Notes under the pieces: generated by a model
Told to the model about the DNA's origin: nothing
What the model saw: the letters and a program-made list of their open reading frames with translations, nothing else
Databases searched by the model: none
Part shown: positions 16,527 to 26,713 of the stretch, one piece after another
Layout of the letters: every line of letters starts with the position of its first letter
Numbering within the stretch: position 1 is the first letter of the stretch
NCBI RefSeq assembly: GCF_001027745.1
Contig: NZ_LECU01000002.1
Location: 124,001-188,000 of the forward strand
Length of the DNA: 64,000 nt
Source: Pedobacter sp. BMA
GTDB taxonomy: Bacteria > Bacteroidota > Bacteroidia > Sphingobacteriales > Sphingobacteriaceae
Reading direction: 5' to 3'
Program-made: the position numbers and the translations under genes

Positions 16527-17216
16527 TTAAGAAAGTTCAAATTTATATCCCACACCTTTCACCGTAGATACATATGTTTCGCCCAATTTTTCGCGTAACT
16601 TACGGATGTGGACATCAATTGTACGATTAGTAACTACCACCGAATCTTCCCAGATATTTTTTAGAATGGATTCTCGAGTATATACTTTACCAGGTTTTGA
16701 CGCCAGCAGGTATAATAATTCAAATTCTTTTTTGGCTAATACCACCTTACTACCGTTTTGAAAAACCAGATAGGCTTCTCTGTCAATTACCAAATCACCT
16801 ATTTCTAGTTTGTTTTCGGAAACTTCCTCCGTTCCTGCATTTCTTCTCAGTATTGCATTTATCCGACTAACTAAAGCGCGGGGTTTTATCGGTTTAGCAA
16901 TGTAATCATCAGCGCCTACATTAAAACCTGCAATTTCAGAGTATTCCTCGCTTCTGGCAGTTAAGAATACCATGAAAGTATTTTTGAACTCAGGAATGGC
17001 GCGCATTAAGCGACAAGCTTCTATGCCATCCATCTTAGGCATCATGATATCAAGAATAATCAAATCAGGGTGAACCTTTTTGGCTACAGTAATTCCTTCT
17101 TGTCCGTTTGTTGCTGTAAATACCTGATAACCTTCTTTTTTGAGGTTGTATTCGATTAATTCCAGAATGTCTGGTTCATCATCAACAATTAATATTTTCT
17201 GACCTGCGTTATTCAT
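16527..17216 (-). CDS. OmpR/PhoB-family response regulator
   Basis: The 229-residue protein has a receiver domain (1-120) with phosphoacceptor D56 in LIILDIMMPKMDG and the conserved Lys in YIAKPIKPRAL. A winged-helix DNA-binding domain follows (about 132-228), with NIWEDSVVVTNRTIDVHIRK and STVKGVGYKFE. It should bind DNA as a dimer once phosphorylated. No sensor kinase is next to it, so the partner is unknown. It stands alone between its own terminator and the TlpA-like gene. Confidence 0.94.
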   Translation of the reverse strand: MNNAGQKILIVDDEPDILELIEYNLKKEGYQVFTATNGQEGITVAKKVHPDLIILDIMMPKMDGIEACRLMRAIPEFKNTFMVFLTARSEEYSEIAGFNVGADDYIAKPIKPRALVSRINAILRRNAGTEEVSENKLEIGDLVIDREAYLVFQNGSKVVLAKKEFELLYLLASKPGKVYTRESILKNIWEDSVVVTNRTIDVHIRKLREKLGETYVSTVKGVGYKFELS

Positions 17217-17319
17217 AGTTAAATATTTGTTACGAAAGTACTGTCTCTGATGTAATTTTTAGTTAAGCCTAAGTTAATAAATTGTTAACGACTTAAATTA
17301 GTTTAACATTGAGTTTCTT

Positions 17320-18432
17320 TTATCGTAACGATTTAGTTAGAAATGCATCCAGTTCGTCGCCACGAAGGTTTTTCGCAACAATTTTTCCTGCAGGATCAAT
17401 AAGAAATGAGGCTGGTATGGCTTGTACCTGATATTTTTTAACAGTTTCACCATTAAAATCTTTTAATTCTGAAACATGGCTCCAGGTTAATCCATCAGCT
17501 TTGATTGCCCCCAACCAGGCAGCTTTATCGGTATCGAGCGACACACCTAAAACATCGAAATTTTTATCTTTAAACTTTTGGTAAACTTTAACTACGTTGG
17601 GGTTTTCCTGACGGCAAGGCTGGCACCATGAAGCCCAGAAATCCACCAATATAAATTTTCCCTTATAATCAGACAAGCTAATCGGTTTATCGTCTGCAGT
17701 TTTCATTGTAAATGCAGGGGCAAGCTGACCAACCTGTACTGTTTTTAGCGAGGCCATTTGTTTAATAAAGGCATCAACAGTTGCATTGCCTTTAATATCG
17801 TCTTTGATCTCTTCGGCATACTTTACTAATTGCCGTTCAAACTCCTGCGGACTCAGGGTATTCATAGCATAGAATCCTGCTAAAGTACCCTTATTATCTT
17901 CCGCAAACTTTAGGGTTGAAGTATTAAGTTGGTTGATATAGGATTCGTATTGAGGTTTCATTTGCTCTAAAATAGCAGCACGGTTTTGGGGCTGTCCAGC
18001 AACCTTTGTTTCAAAATCAGCCTGAAGTTTTTCTACGCGTTTAGCAAACTCGTTTCTAATGACATTTAGTTCAGATAGTTTCTCTACCTCATTGGCTCCG
18101 GATATTTTATATGCCATAGATTTATCGGCCAAATCTGCTTCCAGTTTAATTTCATCTCCGTTTTTAGCAATCAGCATAAATTCATGGTTGCCAATTGAAA
18201 CCCTGAAGAAATCCACCGAAGGTGTTTTACGGATAAATTTAAATTCACCCTTCTCTGAGATATTAGTCGAATCAACTGCTACCATCTGACTGCTTTGCAT
18301 CCCGTATAAAAATACTTTTTTATCCGTACCTGGATTCTGAAAGGTCCCGTCAATTGTAAAATTGTCTTTTGGTTTACAGCCTGTAAAAACAACTGCTATT
18401 AATATGATAAGGCTTAAATTTTTCAATCTCAT
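17320..18432 (-). CDS. TlpA/thioredoxin-like lipoprotein with N-terminal DUF4369
   Basis: The 370-residue precursor has a lipobox VVFTGC (C19), so it is a membrane-anchored envelope protein. Residues about 25-115 match the DUF4369 pattern (FTIDGTF, KKVFLYGMQ). A helical linker and an AhpC/TSA-thioredoxin domain (about 233-370) follow, with the redox motif WASWCQPCRQ (C270, C273). It should reduce or isomerise disulfides in the periplasm, for example in cytochrome maturation. Its ATG overlaps the gatB stop by one base (TAATG), which suggests coupling to an unrelated housekeeping gene. Confidence 0.92.
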   Translation of the reverse strand: MRLKNLSLIILIAVVFTGCKPKDNFTIDGTFQNPGTDKKVFLYGMQSSQMVAVDSTNISEKGEFKFIRKTPSVDFFRVSIGNHEFMLIAKNGDEIKLEADLADKSMAYKISGANEVEKLSELNVIRNEFAKRVEKLQADFETKVAGQPQNRAAILEQMKPQYESYINQLNTSTLKFAEDNKGTLAGFYAMNTLSPQEFERQLVKYAEEIKDDIKGNATVDAFIKQMASLKTVQVGQLAPAFTMKTADDKPISLSDYKGKFILVDFWASWCQPCRQENPNVVKVYQKFKDKNFDVLGVSLDTDKAAWLGAIKADGLTWSHVSELKDFNGETVKKYQVQAIPASFLIDPAGKIVAKNLRGDELDAFLTKSLR

Positions 18433-19895
18433 TATTTTAGTTTTTCAAGTATTAATTCATTTATTTTTTTTGCATCTGCTTTGCCTTTTGCAAGCTTCAT
18501 CACATCGCCTACGAACAAGCCTAATACACCCTTTTTCCCTTTTTTGTAGGCCTCAACCTGCTGAGGGTATTTATTCAATACCTCATCAACAAAACCTTCA
18601 ATCTCATTTCCGTCACCTGAAATGAGCAAGTTTAAATCTGCTGCTAAAGCAGAAACATCTGCATTTTCATGCTCTTCTACTGCTGGCAATAGTTGCTGTA
18701 TTGCAATTTGCTGGTTGATTTTTTTATCATCAACAAGGTTTAACGCAGCAGCTAATTGTTCAGGTTTAATTTTATAATTATCAATGCTTATTCCCTTCTC
18801 ATTCAAAGCTGCTCTTATAGGTCCAATTAACCAGTTAATCAGATTTTTCTTTAACCTTACAGCTGGCAATGCCTCGTTAAAATATTTCAATAGATTCAGA
18901 TCCTCAGCAAATAACGCAGCATCCGCTTTACTAATTCCAAATTCTTCAATCATCAGCCTTGATATTTCAGCTGGCAGTGCTGGCATTGCTGATTTTATTT
19001 CGGCTAACCATTCGTCTGAAATATACACGGGTTGTAAATCAGGATCCGAAAAGTATCGGTAATCGTTAGCCTCTTCCTTAGTACGCATGGGCGATGTAGT
19101 TCCCTTGTCCGCGTCGAAATTTAGTGTGCTCTGAATAATCTCCCCTCCGTTTGCAATAACTTCCACCTGCCTTCCGAATTCGAATTCCATTGCTCGGCGT
19201 ACGTTACGCATAGAATTTAAATTTTTCACTTCACAACGTATACCAAATGCTGTAGTGCCGCGCTCCCGGATTGAGATATTTGCATCGCAACGTAAACTCC
19301 CTTCTTCCATGTTCCCATCACTAACATCCAAATGGCGCACCAGTTTCCTGATTTCACTCAATAATGCTGATGCCTCTTCTGCACTGCGGATATCAGGTTC
19401 AGTAACAATTTCGATTAATGGAACTCCGGCACGATTTAAGTCAACAAAAGAGTATTGGGCGTCCTGGTCATGAATACTTTTACCCGCATCTTCTTCCAGG
19501 TGAATTCTATTTATTCCTATTTTTTTTAATGATCCATCAGATAGTTCAACTTCAAGAAAACCATTAACGCAAATCGGTTGGTTATCCTGAGTAATCTGAT
19601 AGCCTTTAGGTAAATCAGCATAGAAATAGTTTTTCCTGTCGAAATGGTTAACCTGATTAATTTTACAGTTTAAGGCAAGCCCTATCCTGATGGCTTTAGC
19701 TACCACCTCTTTGTTTAATTTTGGTAAGGCACCTGGTAGTGCCAAAGAAACTGTTGAGATGTTTTGATTGGGTAACGACCCGAAAGATGCGCTGTCGGAA
19801 GAAAATATTTTAGTATTGGTGTTCAGCTGAACATGTATTTCGAGTCCTGAAACGAGTTCGAAATGATGATGTGGGCTTGTTTCTGTTAAAGGCAT
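18432..19895 (-). CDS. gatB: Asp-tRNA(Asn)/Glu-tRNA(Gln) amidotransferase subunit B
   Basis: The 487-residue protein contains the GatB catalytic core (about 1-290), with SGLEIHVQLNT, FYADLPKGYQITQDNQPI and RCDANISIR, a helical domain, and a C-terminal YqeY-like tRNA-binding domain (about 340-487). Together with GatA and GatC it converts Glu-tRNA(Gln) or Asp-tRNA(Asn) to the amide form in the cytoplasm. gatA and gatC are not in the window. An exact -7 element (TATATTTG on the minus strand, 19967-19974) lies 72 bases upstream. Confidence 0.96.
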   Translation of the reverse strand: MPLTETSPHHHFELVSGLEIHVQLNTNTKIFSSDSASFGSLPNQNISTVSLALPGALPKLNKEVVAKAIRIGLALNCKINQVNHFDRKNYFYADLPKGYQITQDNQPICVNGFLEVELSDGSLKKIGINRIHLEEDAGKSIHDQDAQYSFVDLNRAGVPLIEIVTEPDIRSAEEASALLSEIRKLVRHLDVSDGNMEEGSLRCDANISIRERGTTAFGIRCEVKNLNSMRNVRRAMEFEFGRQVEVIANGGEIIQSTLNFDADKGTTSPMRTKEEANDYRYFSDPDLQPVYISDEWLAEIKSAMPALPAEISRLMIEEFGISKADAALFAEDLNLLKYFNEALPAVRLKKNLINWLIGPIRAALNEKGISIDNYKIKPEQLAAALNLVDDKKINQQIAIQQLLPAVEEHENADVSALAADLNLLISGDGNEIEGFVDEVLNKYPQQVEAYKKGKKGVLGLFVGDVMKLAKGKADAKKINELILEKLK

Positions 19896-20142
19896 TTACT
19901 TTTTATAATCCACAGGTGAACACAGATAAACAGGATTCAGGCTTATCTATGTTAAAATTGTATAGGCAAATATAGTTATTAACTAAACTTTATCTGTAAG
20001 AAACGTACCATGTTTTTTTGAAACAGATTCTTACAATTACAGAGAGCAACCTCTCCAGATATCCTAATCTCATATCTCTGTTACAATAATGGTTTTGGCA
20101 TAGCGTTTGAATTAATGTTAATACACACAAAAACTATCGATT

Positions 20143-20646
20143 ATGAAAAAGTTACTAATTATTTCCGCGATTGTAGGTATCGTGGCTTTAACATCTAACC
20201 AATCGAATGCACAGGTTAGTCTCAGTCTAAATATTGGAACTCAACCCACATGGGTGCCGGCAGGTTATCAAAATGTAAACTATTATTATTTACCGGAGGT
20301 ACAATCTTACTATTATGTTCCGCAACGTCAGTTTGTTTATTTAAGCGGAAACCGTTGGACAAGGTCGAGATATTTGCCTTCAAGATACAGGGGTTACAAT
20401 CTAAACCACGGCAGAAAAATTGTGATGTATGGAAATAATCCATATCGCAGCTATAATACCCATAGAATTAAATATGCAAATCATGTTAATGTAGTACGCT
20501 CATCATACGGAGGCCGTGGTCCGGCTAGATATGCTGGTCCAGGAAGAAATTTTAGACCCCAACGCGTGGACTATCGACACCATGATAGAAGAGTAAACTC
20601 AAGTTTGTTTTCTCGTGGGCATAGAGAAAAACATGGCAGACATTAA
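20143..20646 (+). CDS. Small secreted Tyr/Arg-rich basic protein, unknown function
   Basis: The 167-residue precursor has a signal peptide (MKKLLIISAIVGIVALTSNQ, cleaved near SNAQ). The mature part is very rich in Y, R, N, H and G: PEVQSYYYVPQRQFVYLSGN in the first half and a basic, His-rich tail (HHDRRVNSS, HREKHGRH). Such proteins are frequent in Sphingobacteriaceae; I know of no function. The 247-base region upstream contains two short inverted repeats (19995-20035 and 20039-20081) that may be regulatory. Confidence 0.8.
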   Translation: MKKLLIISAIVGIVALTSNQSNAQVSLSLNIGTQPTWVPAGYQNVNYYYLPEVQSYYYVPQRQFVYLSGNRWTRSRYLPSRYRGYNLNHGRKIVMYGNNPYRSYNTHRIKYANHVNVVRSSYGGRGPARYAGPGRNFRPQRVDYRHHDRRVNSSLFSRGHREKHGRH

Positions 20647-20649
20647 AAT

Positions 20650-20675
20650 AAAAAGAGGCTTTCGGGCCTCTTTTT
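20650..20675. terminator. Bidirectional hairpin terminator
   Basis: A 10-bp stem (AAAAAGAGGC / GCCTCTTTTT) with a 6-base loop lies between the ends of the convergent small secreted protein gene and alaS; T-runs occur on both strands. Confidence 0.9.
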
Positions 20676-20685
20676 ATTTTAATGA

Positions 20686-23304
20686 TTAATGAGTTTTAAT
20701 AAAACTTTCGGCTTTTTCTAAAACTATCCTTAAACCTGCAGAATTTTTACCCCCTGCTGTTGCATAAAATGGCTGACCACCGCCGCCGCCCTGGATTTCT
20801 TTTCCTAACTCACGAACGATATTGGACGCATTCATTCCTTTTTTCACCAGATGATCAGAGAGCATCACTGTAATACCTGGTTTGCCATCGATTTCTGTAG
20901 TAAAAACAAGAAATAAGTTGTCTATCATATCTTTCAGCGAAAAAGCCAGATTTTTAACTGCGTCCGCACTTTGAAGGTCGATGTGTTTTGCTATTAGATT
21001 TACTCCATGAATGCCTCTAACATGATGAACAATTTCATGCTTTAAAGTGTCAACCCGCTCTAGCGTTGATTTTTCGATCTCTTTTTTAAGTTTAGTGTTT
21101 TCATCCAACAAAGCCTGTACTGCTGCTGTCAAATCCTTGGAGCCATTAAGAAGCGTTTTTAAATGACCTAATTCCCTGCGTTGATCTAAAAAGTATTGTT
21201 CTGCTTTATCAGCAGTAATAGCCTCAATTCTTCTTACACCTGCAGCAACAGCACTTTCAGACACAATTTTAAACGAACCAATCTGCCCGGTCGCCTTTAC
21301 ATGCGTACCACCACATAGCTCCTTAGAAAAATGGTCATCAAAAGTGATCATCCTGACGAAATCACCATATTTCTCCCCAAACAAAGCAGTTACACCGCTT
21401 TCTATGGCGTCTTGATAAGGCACATTTCTCTGTTCCTTTAATTTGATATTTTGCCTGATTTTTTGATTTACGATTACTTCGATTTGTGCCAGCTCTTCAT
21501 CCGTTACTTTTGCAAAATGAGAAAAATCGAAGCGCAGGTAGTCCGCACTCACAAGTGAGCCCTTCTGATTGACATGATTGCCCAGTACCTGCTTTAAAGC
21601 AGCGTGCAATAAATGCGTAGCCGAATGATTATCTTCGGTAAGTGTTCGTTTATCCTCATCCACTACTGCCCAGAATTTTCCCTCGAGGTTATCTGGCAGT
21701 ATGTCCACGAAATGCACGGTTAGTCCGTTTTCTTTTTTGGTATCAGTAATATCAACCCAAAACTGGCGACTATGATCTTCTAACCGACCCGTATCTCCAA
21801 CCTGACCACCACTTTCCGCGTAAAAGGGTGTTTGACGCAAAACCATTTGAAATTGTTCTTTTCCTTTGGCTTTAACCTTCCGGTATTTCAGGATTTCAGT
21901 CTCAATTTCCAACTCGTCGTACCCTACAAACTCACTCTGATCGTCTGTATTTACAATCACCCAGTCGCCAGTGTCTATAGCGGTAGCAGCGCGACTATCA
22001 TCTTTCTGTTTTTTAAGCGCCTGGTCATATCCGGCTATATCTACAGACCAGCCTTTCTCACGTGCCATTAGTTCCGTTAAATCAATTGGAAAACCAAACG
22101 TATCTGATAGTTCAAATGCAAACGCGCCTTGAACAATGTTGTTTGTCGCCAGGTATTTTTCAAAGCGTTGAATACCCGTAGATAAAGTTCTCAGGAAGGA
22201 AACCTCCTCTTCTAAAACAACTTTTTGAACAAAGTCCTGCTGTGAAATCAATTCATCGAATACCCCTTTAAATTGTTGGGCTAATTGCGGTACCAATTGA
22301 TTTAAAAAGGGTTCTTTAAAGTTTAGGAATGTATAGGCATAACGAACGGCACGGCGTAATATTCTGCGGATAACATAACCGGCTTTATTGTTGGAAGGAA
22401 GTTGTCCGTCTGCAATTACAAATGAAATGGCGCGGATATGATCTGCCATAACGCGCATGGCTATGTCTGTTTTTTCATTCTCACCATAATTAATTCCAGC
22501 CCTTTCAGAAATAAACTGGATTAATGGTTGAAAAACATCAGTATCGTAGTTGGAAGTTTTATCCTGCAGTACGCGTACTAAACGTTCAAAGCCCATTCCT
22601 GTATCCACATGTTTTGCCGGCAGGCTTTGTAATGAGCCATCCTTCAATCTGTTGAACTGCATAAATACATTGTTCCAGATTTCGATTACCTGTGGATGAT
22701 CAGCGTTAACAAGCGTCGCGCCGTTAACCGTAGCTTTTTCTTCGTCGGTACGACAATCTACATGGATTTCAGAACATGGCCCACATGGTCCTGTATCGCC
22801 CATTTCCCAGAAATTATCTTTTTTATTACCAGGCAAAATATGACTTTCGTCAACATATTGTCTCCAAAGATCGTAGGCCTCCTGATCCTTTTCCAGGCCC
22901 TCTTTTTCGTCGCCTTCAAAATAGGTTACATATAGTTTGTCCTTTGGGATTTTATACACCTCTGTCAATAATTCCCAACTCCATGCTATGGCATCTTTCT
23001 TGAAATAGTCCCCGAAACTCCAGTTGCCTAACATTTCAAACATGGTGTGATGATAGGTATCAATACCAACTTCTTCTAAATCATTGTGTTTTCCCGAAAC
23101 ACGTAAGCAGCGCTGAGTATCCGTAACACGAGGATATTTAATCGCAGCTTCACCAAGAAATAAATCTTTAAACTGGTTCATGCCAGCGTTTGTAAACATT
23201 AATGTCGGGTCGTTTTTAACCACAATGGGCGCCGATGAAACAACATGGTGTTGTTTGGATTCGAAAAAACTAAGGAATGCCTGTCTGATCTCTTTTGCTG
23301 TCAT
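20686..23304 (-). CDS. alaS: Alanyl-tRNA synthetase
   Basis: The 872-residue protein has the usual AlaRS layout. The class II catalytic domain begins TAKEIRQAFLSFFESKQHHV and includes MFTNAGMNQFKD. The editing domain has the zinc ligands HSATH (in NHSATHLLHAALKQVLG) and CGGTH (in SKELCGGTHVKATG). The C-Ala domain ends with GGGGGQPFYATAGG. It charges tRNA-Ala and clears mischarged Ser/Gly. A -7-like element (TAATTTTG, minus strand, 23327-23334) lies just upstream. It diverges from the MerR gene. Confidence 0.98.
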   Translation of the reverse strand: MTAKEIRQAFLSFFESKQHHVVSSAPIVVKNDPTLMFTNAGMNQFKDLFLGEAAIKYPRVTDTQRCLRVSGKHNDLEEVGIDTYHHTMFEMLGNWSFGDYFKKDAIAWSWELLTEVYKIPKDKLYVTYFEGDEKEGLEKDQEAYDLWRQYVDESHILPGNKKDNFWEMGDTGPCGPCSEIHVDCRTDEEKATVNGATLVNADHPQVIEIWNNVFMQFNRLKDGSLQSLPAKHVDTGMGFERLVRVLQDKTSNYDTDVFQPLIQFISERAGINYGENEKTDIAMRVMADHIRAISFVIADGQLPSNNKAGYVIRRILRRAVRYAYTFLNFKEPFLNQLVPQLAQQFKGVFDELISQQDFVQKVVLEEEVSFLRTLSTGIQRFEKYLATNNIVQGAFAFELSDTFGFPIDLTELMAREKGWSVDIAGYDQALKKQKDDSRAATAIDTGDWVIVNTDDQSEFVGYDELEIETEILKYRKVKAKGKEQFQMVLRQTPFYAESGGQVGDTGRLEDHSRQFWVDITDTKKENGLTVHFVDILPDNLEGKFWAVVDEDKRTLTEDNHSATHLLHAALKQVLGNHVNQKGSLVSADYLRFDFSHFAKVTDEELAQIEVIVNQKIRQNIKLKEQRNVPYQDAIESGVTALFGEKYGDFVRMITFDDHFSKELCGGTHVKATGQIGSFKIVSESAVAAGVRRIEAITADKAEQYFLDQRRELGHLKTLLNGSKDLTAAVQALLDENTKLKKEIEKSTLERVDTLKHEIVHHVRGIHGVNLIAKHIDLQSADAVKNLAFSLKDMIDNLFLVFTTEIDGKPGITVMLSDHLVKKGMNASNIVRELGKEIQGGGGGQPFYATAGGKNSAGLRIVLEKAESFIKTH

Positions 23305-23422
23305 TACATTTTATTAATTGGAGGAACAAAATTAAAATTTTATTGCGTTATTAAGGAAAAATCGAGGTACATTTGAACACTTTAATTAATCGATATAAAA
23401 CACTCACAATCAATCACAAGTT

Positions 23423-23758
23423 ATGCCGTATAAAGAAAGAGACATCAATAAAATGTACTATACCATGGGCGAAGTGACTGAAATGTTTAATGTTAATGCC
23501 TCACAGATTCGTTTTTACGAAAAGGAATTTGATATTCTTCAACCTAAGAAAAACAAAAAGGGCAATAGGTTATTTACTCCCGAAGATCTTGAAAATCTGA
23601 AAATTATTTTTAATCTGGTTGATGAAAAGGGCTTCACTTTGAAAGGTGCCAAAGAACATCTGAAAAACAATAAGTCAGATGTGAAAGAAAATCAAAAAAT
23701 CATTGATTCACTGGAAAAATTAAAGGGATTCTTAGTAAATCTAGCCCAGGAACTGTAA
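23423..23758 (+). CDS. MerR-family transcriptional regulator
   Basis: The 111-residue protein has a MerR winged helix (about 10-80): YYTMGEVTEMFNVNASQIRF, YEKEFDILQPKKNKKGNRLF and EDLENLKIIFNLV. A short helical C-terminus would form the antiparallel dimer coiled coil. There is no cysteine cluster or large ligand domain, so the effector is unknown. Small MerR proteins like this are widespread in Bacteroidota. It is divergent from alaS (118 bases) and 137 bases ahead of the outer-membrane protein operon, which it could regulate. Confidence 0.9.
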   Translation: MPYKERDINKMYYTMGEVTEMFNVNASQIRFYEKEFDILQPKKNKKGNRLFTPEDLENLKIIFNLVDEKGFTLKGAKEHLKNNKSDVKENQKIIDSLEKLKGFLVNLAQEL

Positions 23759-23895
23759 TATTTTTTAATGATCAATCTATTCTTATTAAAACTGACATAA
23801 TTTTTATACTTTTTGTTGTTTTTCAAATAAATATTCTAAATTAGAGTAATTAATACAATCACCCTATTTTTTATTAACTGGTTTAACGCCCTTTT

Positions 23896-24693
23896 ATGAA
23901 AATATGGAATGCATTGTTAGTCTCCCTATTACATTTTTCTTCGTCAGCTCAAAACACTTTGGGTCCACATCTTACCGCCATGGGCGGAAATGGAACCTCT
24001 GTAAAAGATGTATGGGCCATACAGGGTAACGCTTCAGCCATCACAGATATTGAAAAACCTTCCGTTTCTGTTACCTACATCAAACATTTATTTAGTAATG
24101 AGATCAGTACTCAGGCAGTAGTTTTTGTGATTCCACTTGGCAAAAACTTTGTTGGAGCAGGATACCAGCAGTATGGCTTTAGTGAGTATACACAAAGCAA
24201 GGCTACTTTTGCATACGGCAAAAAGTTTGGTCAGCACCTTTCTATTGCCATTAAGGGAAACTATCACCAGCTTAAAATCCCAGATTATGGTTCAACATCT
24301 GCATTTTCTGTCGACGTTGGTGCGCTCTATGAAGTAGGGAGATTTACATTCGGCGCATGCATCAATAATCCCTCCGGGCAGAAATTTATTCATTCTCAAG
24401 TATCTTCTGCTATCACGACTTCCATAAGTGTTGGTGCAACTTACTTCGCATCGGATAAAGTCTTAATAGCTGGATATTTCACTAAATATATTCATCAGGT
24501 AACCGATGCCGGTCTCGGACTTGACTATAAAATCATAAAGATCTTGAGTTTACGAGGCGGTTTTAGTGTAAGGCCCGCTAAACAGTATGCTGGTTTTGGT
24601 TTAAACTTCAATAAGCTAAATATTGAAATAGCAACCGCTCATGATGTCAACCTGGGTTATGAACCTCAAATCGGATTGGGTTATGCGTTTTAG
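23896..24693 (+). CDS. Outer-membrane beta-barrel protein, PorV/PorQ-like
   Basis: The 265-residue precursor has a signal peptide (cleaved near SSAQ, residue 18). Next comes a motif typical of PorV/PorQ-like barrels (LTAMGGNGTSVKDVWAIQGN) and then alternating beta-strand patterns to the C-terminus, which ends GYEPQIGLGYAF. PorV and PorQ proteins belong to the type IX secretion apparatus, but many homologs are of unknown role. It overlaps the following gene by 11 bases; that gene is three bases from comEC, so the three likely form one operon. Confidence 0.75.
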   Translation: MKIWNALLVSLLHFSSSAQNTLGPHLTAMGGNGTSVKDVWAIQGNASAITDIEKPSVSVTYIKHLFSNEISTQAVVFVIPLGKNFVGAGYQQYGFSEYTQSKATFAYGKKFGQHLSIAIKGNYHQLKIPDYGSTSAFSVDVGALYEVGRFTFGACINNPSGQKFIHSQVSSAITTSISVGATYFASDKVLIAGYFTKYIHQVTDAGLGLDYKIIKILSLRGGFSVRPAKQYAGFGLNFNKLNIEIATAHDVNLGYEPQIGLGYAF

Positions 24694-26710
24694 TTTTTTA
24701 ATCATTGCGTTTGTATTATCGGGTTTTATTACAAAAGCACAAGGCAATACAGAGGAGGCTAATATCAGCGACATCTTAGAAAGTGTTGCCGAGAATCTTC
24801 CCGACGATTATGATATGAATGAACTCACGGTAGTTTTAACCAGGCTGAAGAATCATCCGATTAACCTAAATCAAACCAATCCGGAAGAATTGAAAGCACT
24901 CGTGTTCCTCTCCCCATTACAAATCAGCAATTTCTTCGCATACATAACAGAAAACGGGAAATTAACAGATGTCCTGGAACTTCAGAGTATCAACAGTTTC
25001 GACATCAAAACAATTCAAAATTTATTGCCATTCGTAACCCTGAATTCATTTGGCGAATATGAGCAGTTTAGGTTTCGGGACTTTTTCAAGCTTGGGGAGA
25101 GTGATTTAGTGATGCGTTTTGCTCAAACTTTGCAAAAGCAAAGAGGCTTCGAAGATTTACCGGGAAACCGTTACCTGGGCTCTCCAGAAAGAATTCAAAC
25201 CCGGTATCGCTATCACTTTGGTTCTATAATTTCTGCCTCACTAACATTGGATAAAGATGCAGGTGAGAAATTTAAAGCTAAACCATTTGATTTTCTGTCC
25301 GGAAATATATCAGCTTTCAAATTGGGTAGCCTCAAAAAGCTTGTCGTAGGAGACTATGCATTACAATTTGGTCAGGGCTTAACCCTTTGGTCTGGATTCT
25401 CATTCGGAAAAGGTCCGGATGTAACCAGTATAGCAAAAAAAGATTTAGGTTTACGCCCTTATTCCTCTGCTAACGAGTATTCATTCTTCAGAGGGATTTC
25501 AGCCACAATAACCCTTGCGCAACACGTTGAAATCACCCCATTCCTATCCTATCGAAAACTTGACGCTAGTCAGAGTACTGATGCTGACGGGAATGATGTT
25601 CAGGCAACAATAAATCAAACAGGCCTGCATAGAACGGCTACGGAAATAGAAAATGATAATGCTTTAGGTCAACGAATATATGGAGCTGTTCTACAGTATG
25701 CTAAAAACGATCTTACCTTTGGGGCTATTGGCTATCGTACAACTTTCAGTAATTCTTTCATTACTCAGGCAGCCACATATGATCAATTTAGCTTTACTGG
25801 TAATGAGTTGACAAATCTGGGTGTCTATTACAATTACACTTTTAAGAATGTGTATTTATTCGGGGAAGCGGGGAAAAGTTTGAATAGCGGATTCGCCTAT
25901 ACTAACGGGGTTCTATTAAGTATCTCACCAACTGTGTCGGCATCTTTAAGTTATCGTAACTATTCAAAAGATTATCATAGCTTTTTTAACCAGGGTATAG
26001 CCGAAGCCAGTGAAGCACTAAACGAAATAGGTTTATACACTGGATTAAATATTGCCCCTAACAAACATTGGAGCTTTTCACTTTATACAGATTATTTTCG
26101 GTTTCCATGGCTCAAATACAGAATCGATGCACCGTCTAACGGATACGAAATCTTCGTTCAAGCCGTTTATTCGCCTGCCAAAACCTTAAAACTTCTATGG
26201 AGATTTAAAACAGAAACCAAACAGCAGAACACAGATCTGGAAGTTCCTGTTAATTTTCTGGATAATGTAAAGAAGGAGGGCTACCGTTTCGAGGTCAGTT
26301 GGCAGATTAGCAAAAACTGGGCTTTTCAGAATCGGTTCGAGGTATCCCAGTATAAAAAAGGCGATGTCAGTAGGGAATTGGGCTATCTAATTTATCAAGA
26401 TATAAATTATTTAGCACTCTCAAAACTAAGTGGAAATATCAGGTTGGCTTATTTCAATACCCCAAGCTATAATAGCAGAATTTATGCCTATGAGGATGAC
26501 GTACTTTATAACTTCGCTTTCGGAATGTATAGCGGAAAAGGGTATAGGTCCTACTTGAACTTAAGATACAGGCTAGCCAAAAAGTTAGATGTCTGGACAA
26601 GATATGCCATTTTCATTTATGGCAATACCGAAACCGTAGGGACATATCTCGATGAAATACAGGGCAATAAGAAATCTGAGATAAAAATCCAGTTAAGGTA
26701 TCGGTTTTAA
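24683..26710 (+). CDS. ComEA-like helix-hairpin-helix domain fused to a predicted outer-membrane barrel
   Basis: The 675-residue precursor has a signal peptide (MRFSFLIIAFVLSG, cleaved near KAQG). Residues 59-120 read like the tandem helix-hairpin-helix of ComEA: PINLNQTNPEELKAL, then ELQSINSFDIKTIQNLLPFV. The hairpin glycines (GIG) are replaced (FLS and INS), so DNA-backbone contact may be weak. From about 130 to the end the sequence is rich in alternating strand patterns and ends in KIQLRYRF, as in outer-membrane barrels. The ATG at 24683 was preferred because it opens the signal peptide. It overlaps the preceding barrel gene and sits three bases before comEC, suggesting a DNA-uptake role. 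Confidence 0.8.
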   Translation: MRFSFLIIAFVLSGFITKAQGNTEEANISDILESVAENLPDDYDMNELTVVLTRLKNHPINLNQTNPEELKALVFLSPLQISNFFAYITENGKLTDVLELQSINSFDIKTIQNLLPFVTLNSFGEYEQFRFRDFFKLGESDLVMRFAQTLQKQRGFEDLPGNRYLGSPERIQTRYRYHFGSIISASLTLDKDAGEKFKAKPFDFLSGNISAFKLGSLKKLVVGDYALQFGQGLTLWSGFSFGKGPDVTSIAKKDLGLRPYSSANEYSFFRGISATITLAQHVEITPFLSYRKLDASQSTDADGNDVQATINQTGLHRTATEIENDNALGQRIYGAVLQYAKNDLTFGAIGYRTTFSNSFITQAATYDQFSFTGNELTNLGVYYNYTFKNVYLFGEAGKSLNSGFAYTNGVLLSISPTVSASLSYRNYSKDYHSFFNQGIAEASEALNEIGLYTGLNIAPNKHWSFSLYTDYFRFPWLKYRIDAPSNGYEIFVQAVYSPAKTLKLLWRFKTETKQQNTDLEVPVNFLDNVKKEGYRFEVSWQISKNWAFQNRFEVSQYKKGDVSRELGYLIYQDINYLALSKLSGNIRLAYFNTPSYNSRIYAYEDDVLYNFAFGMYSGKGYRSYLNLRYRLAKKLDVWTRYAIFIYGNTETVGTYLDEIQGNKKSEIKIQLRYRF

Positions 26711-26713
26711 TCA

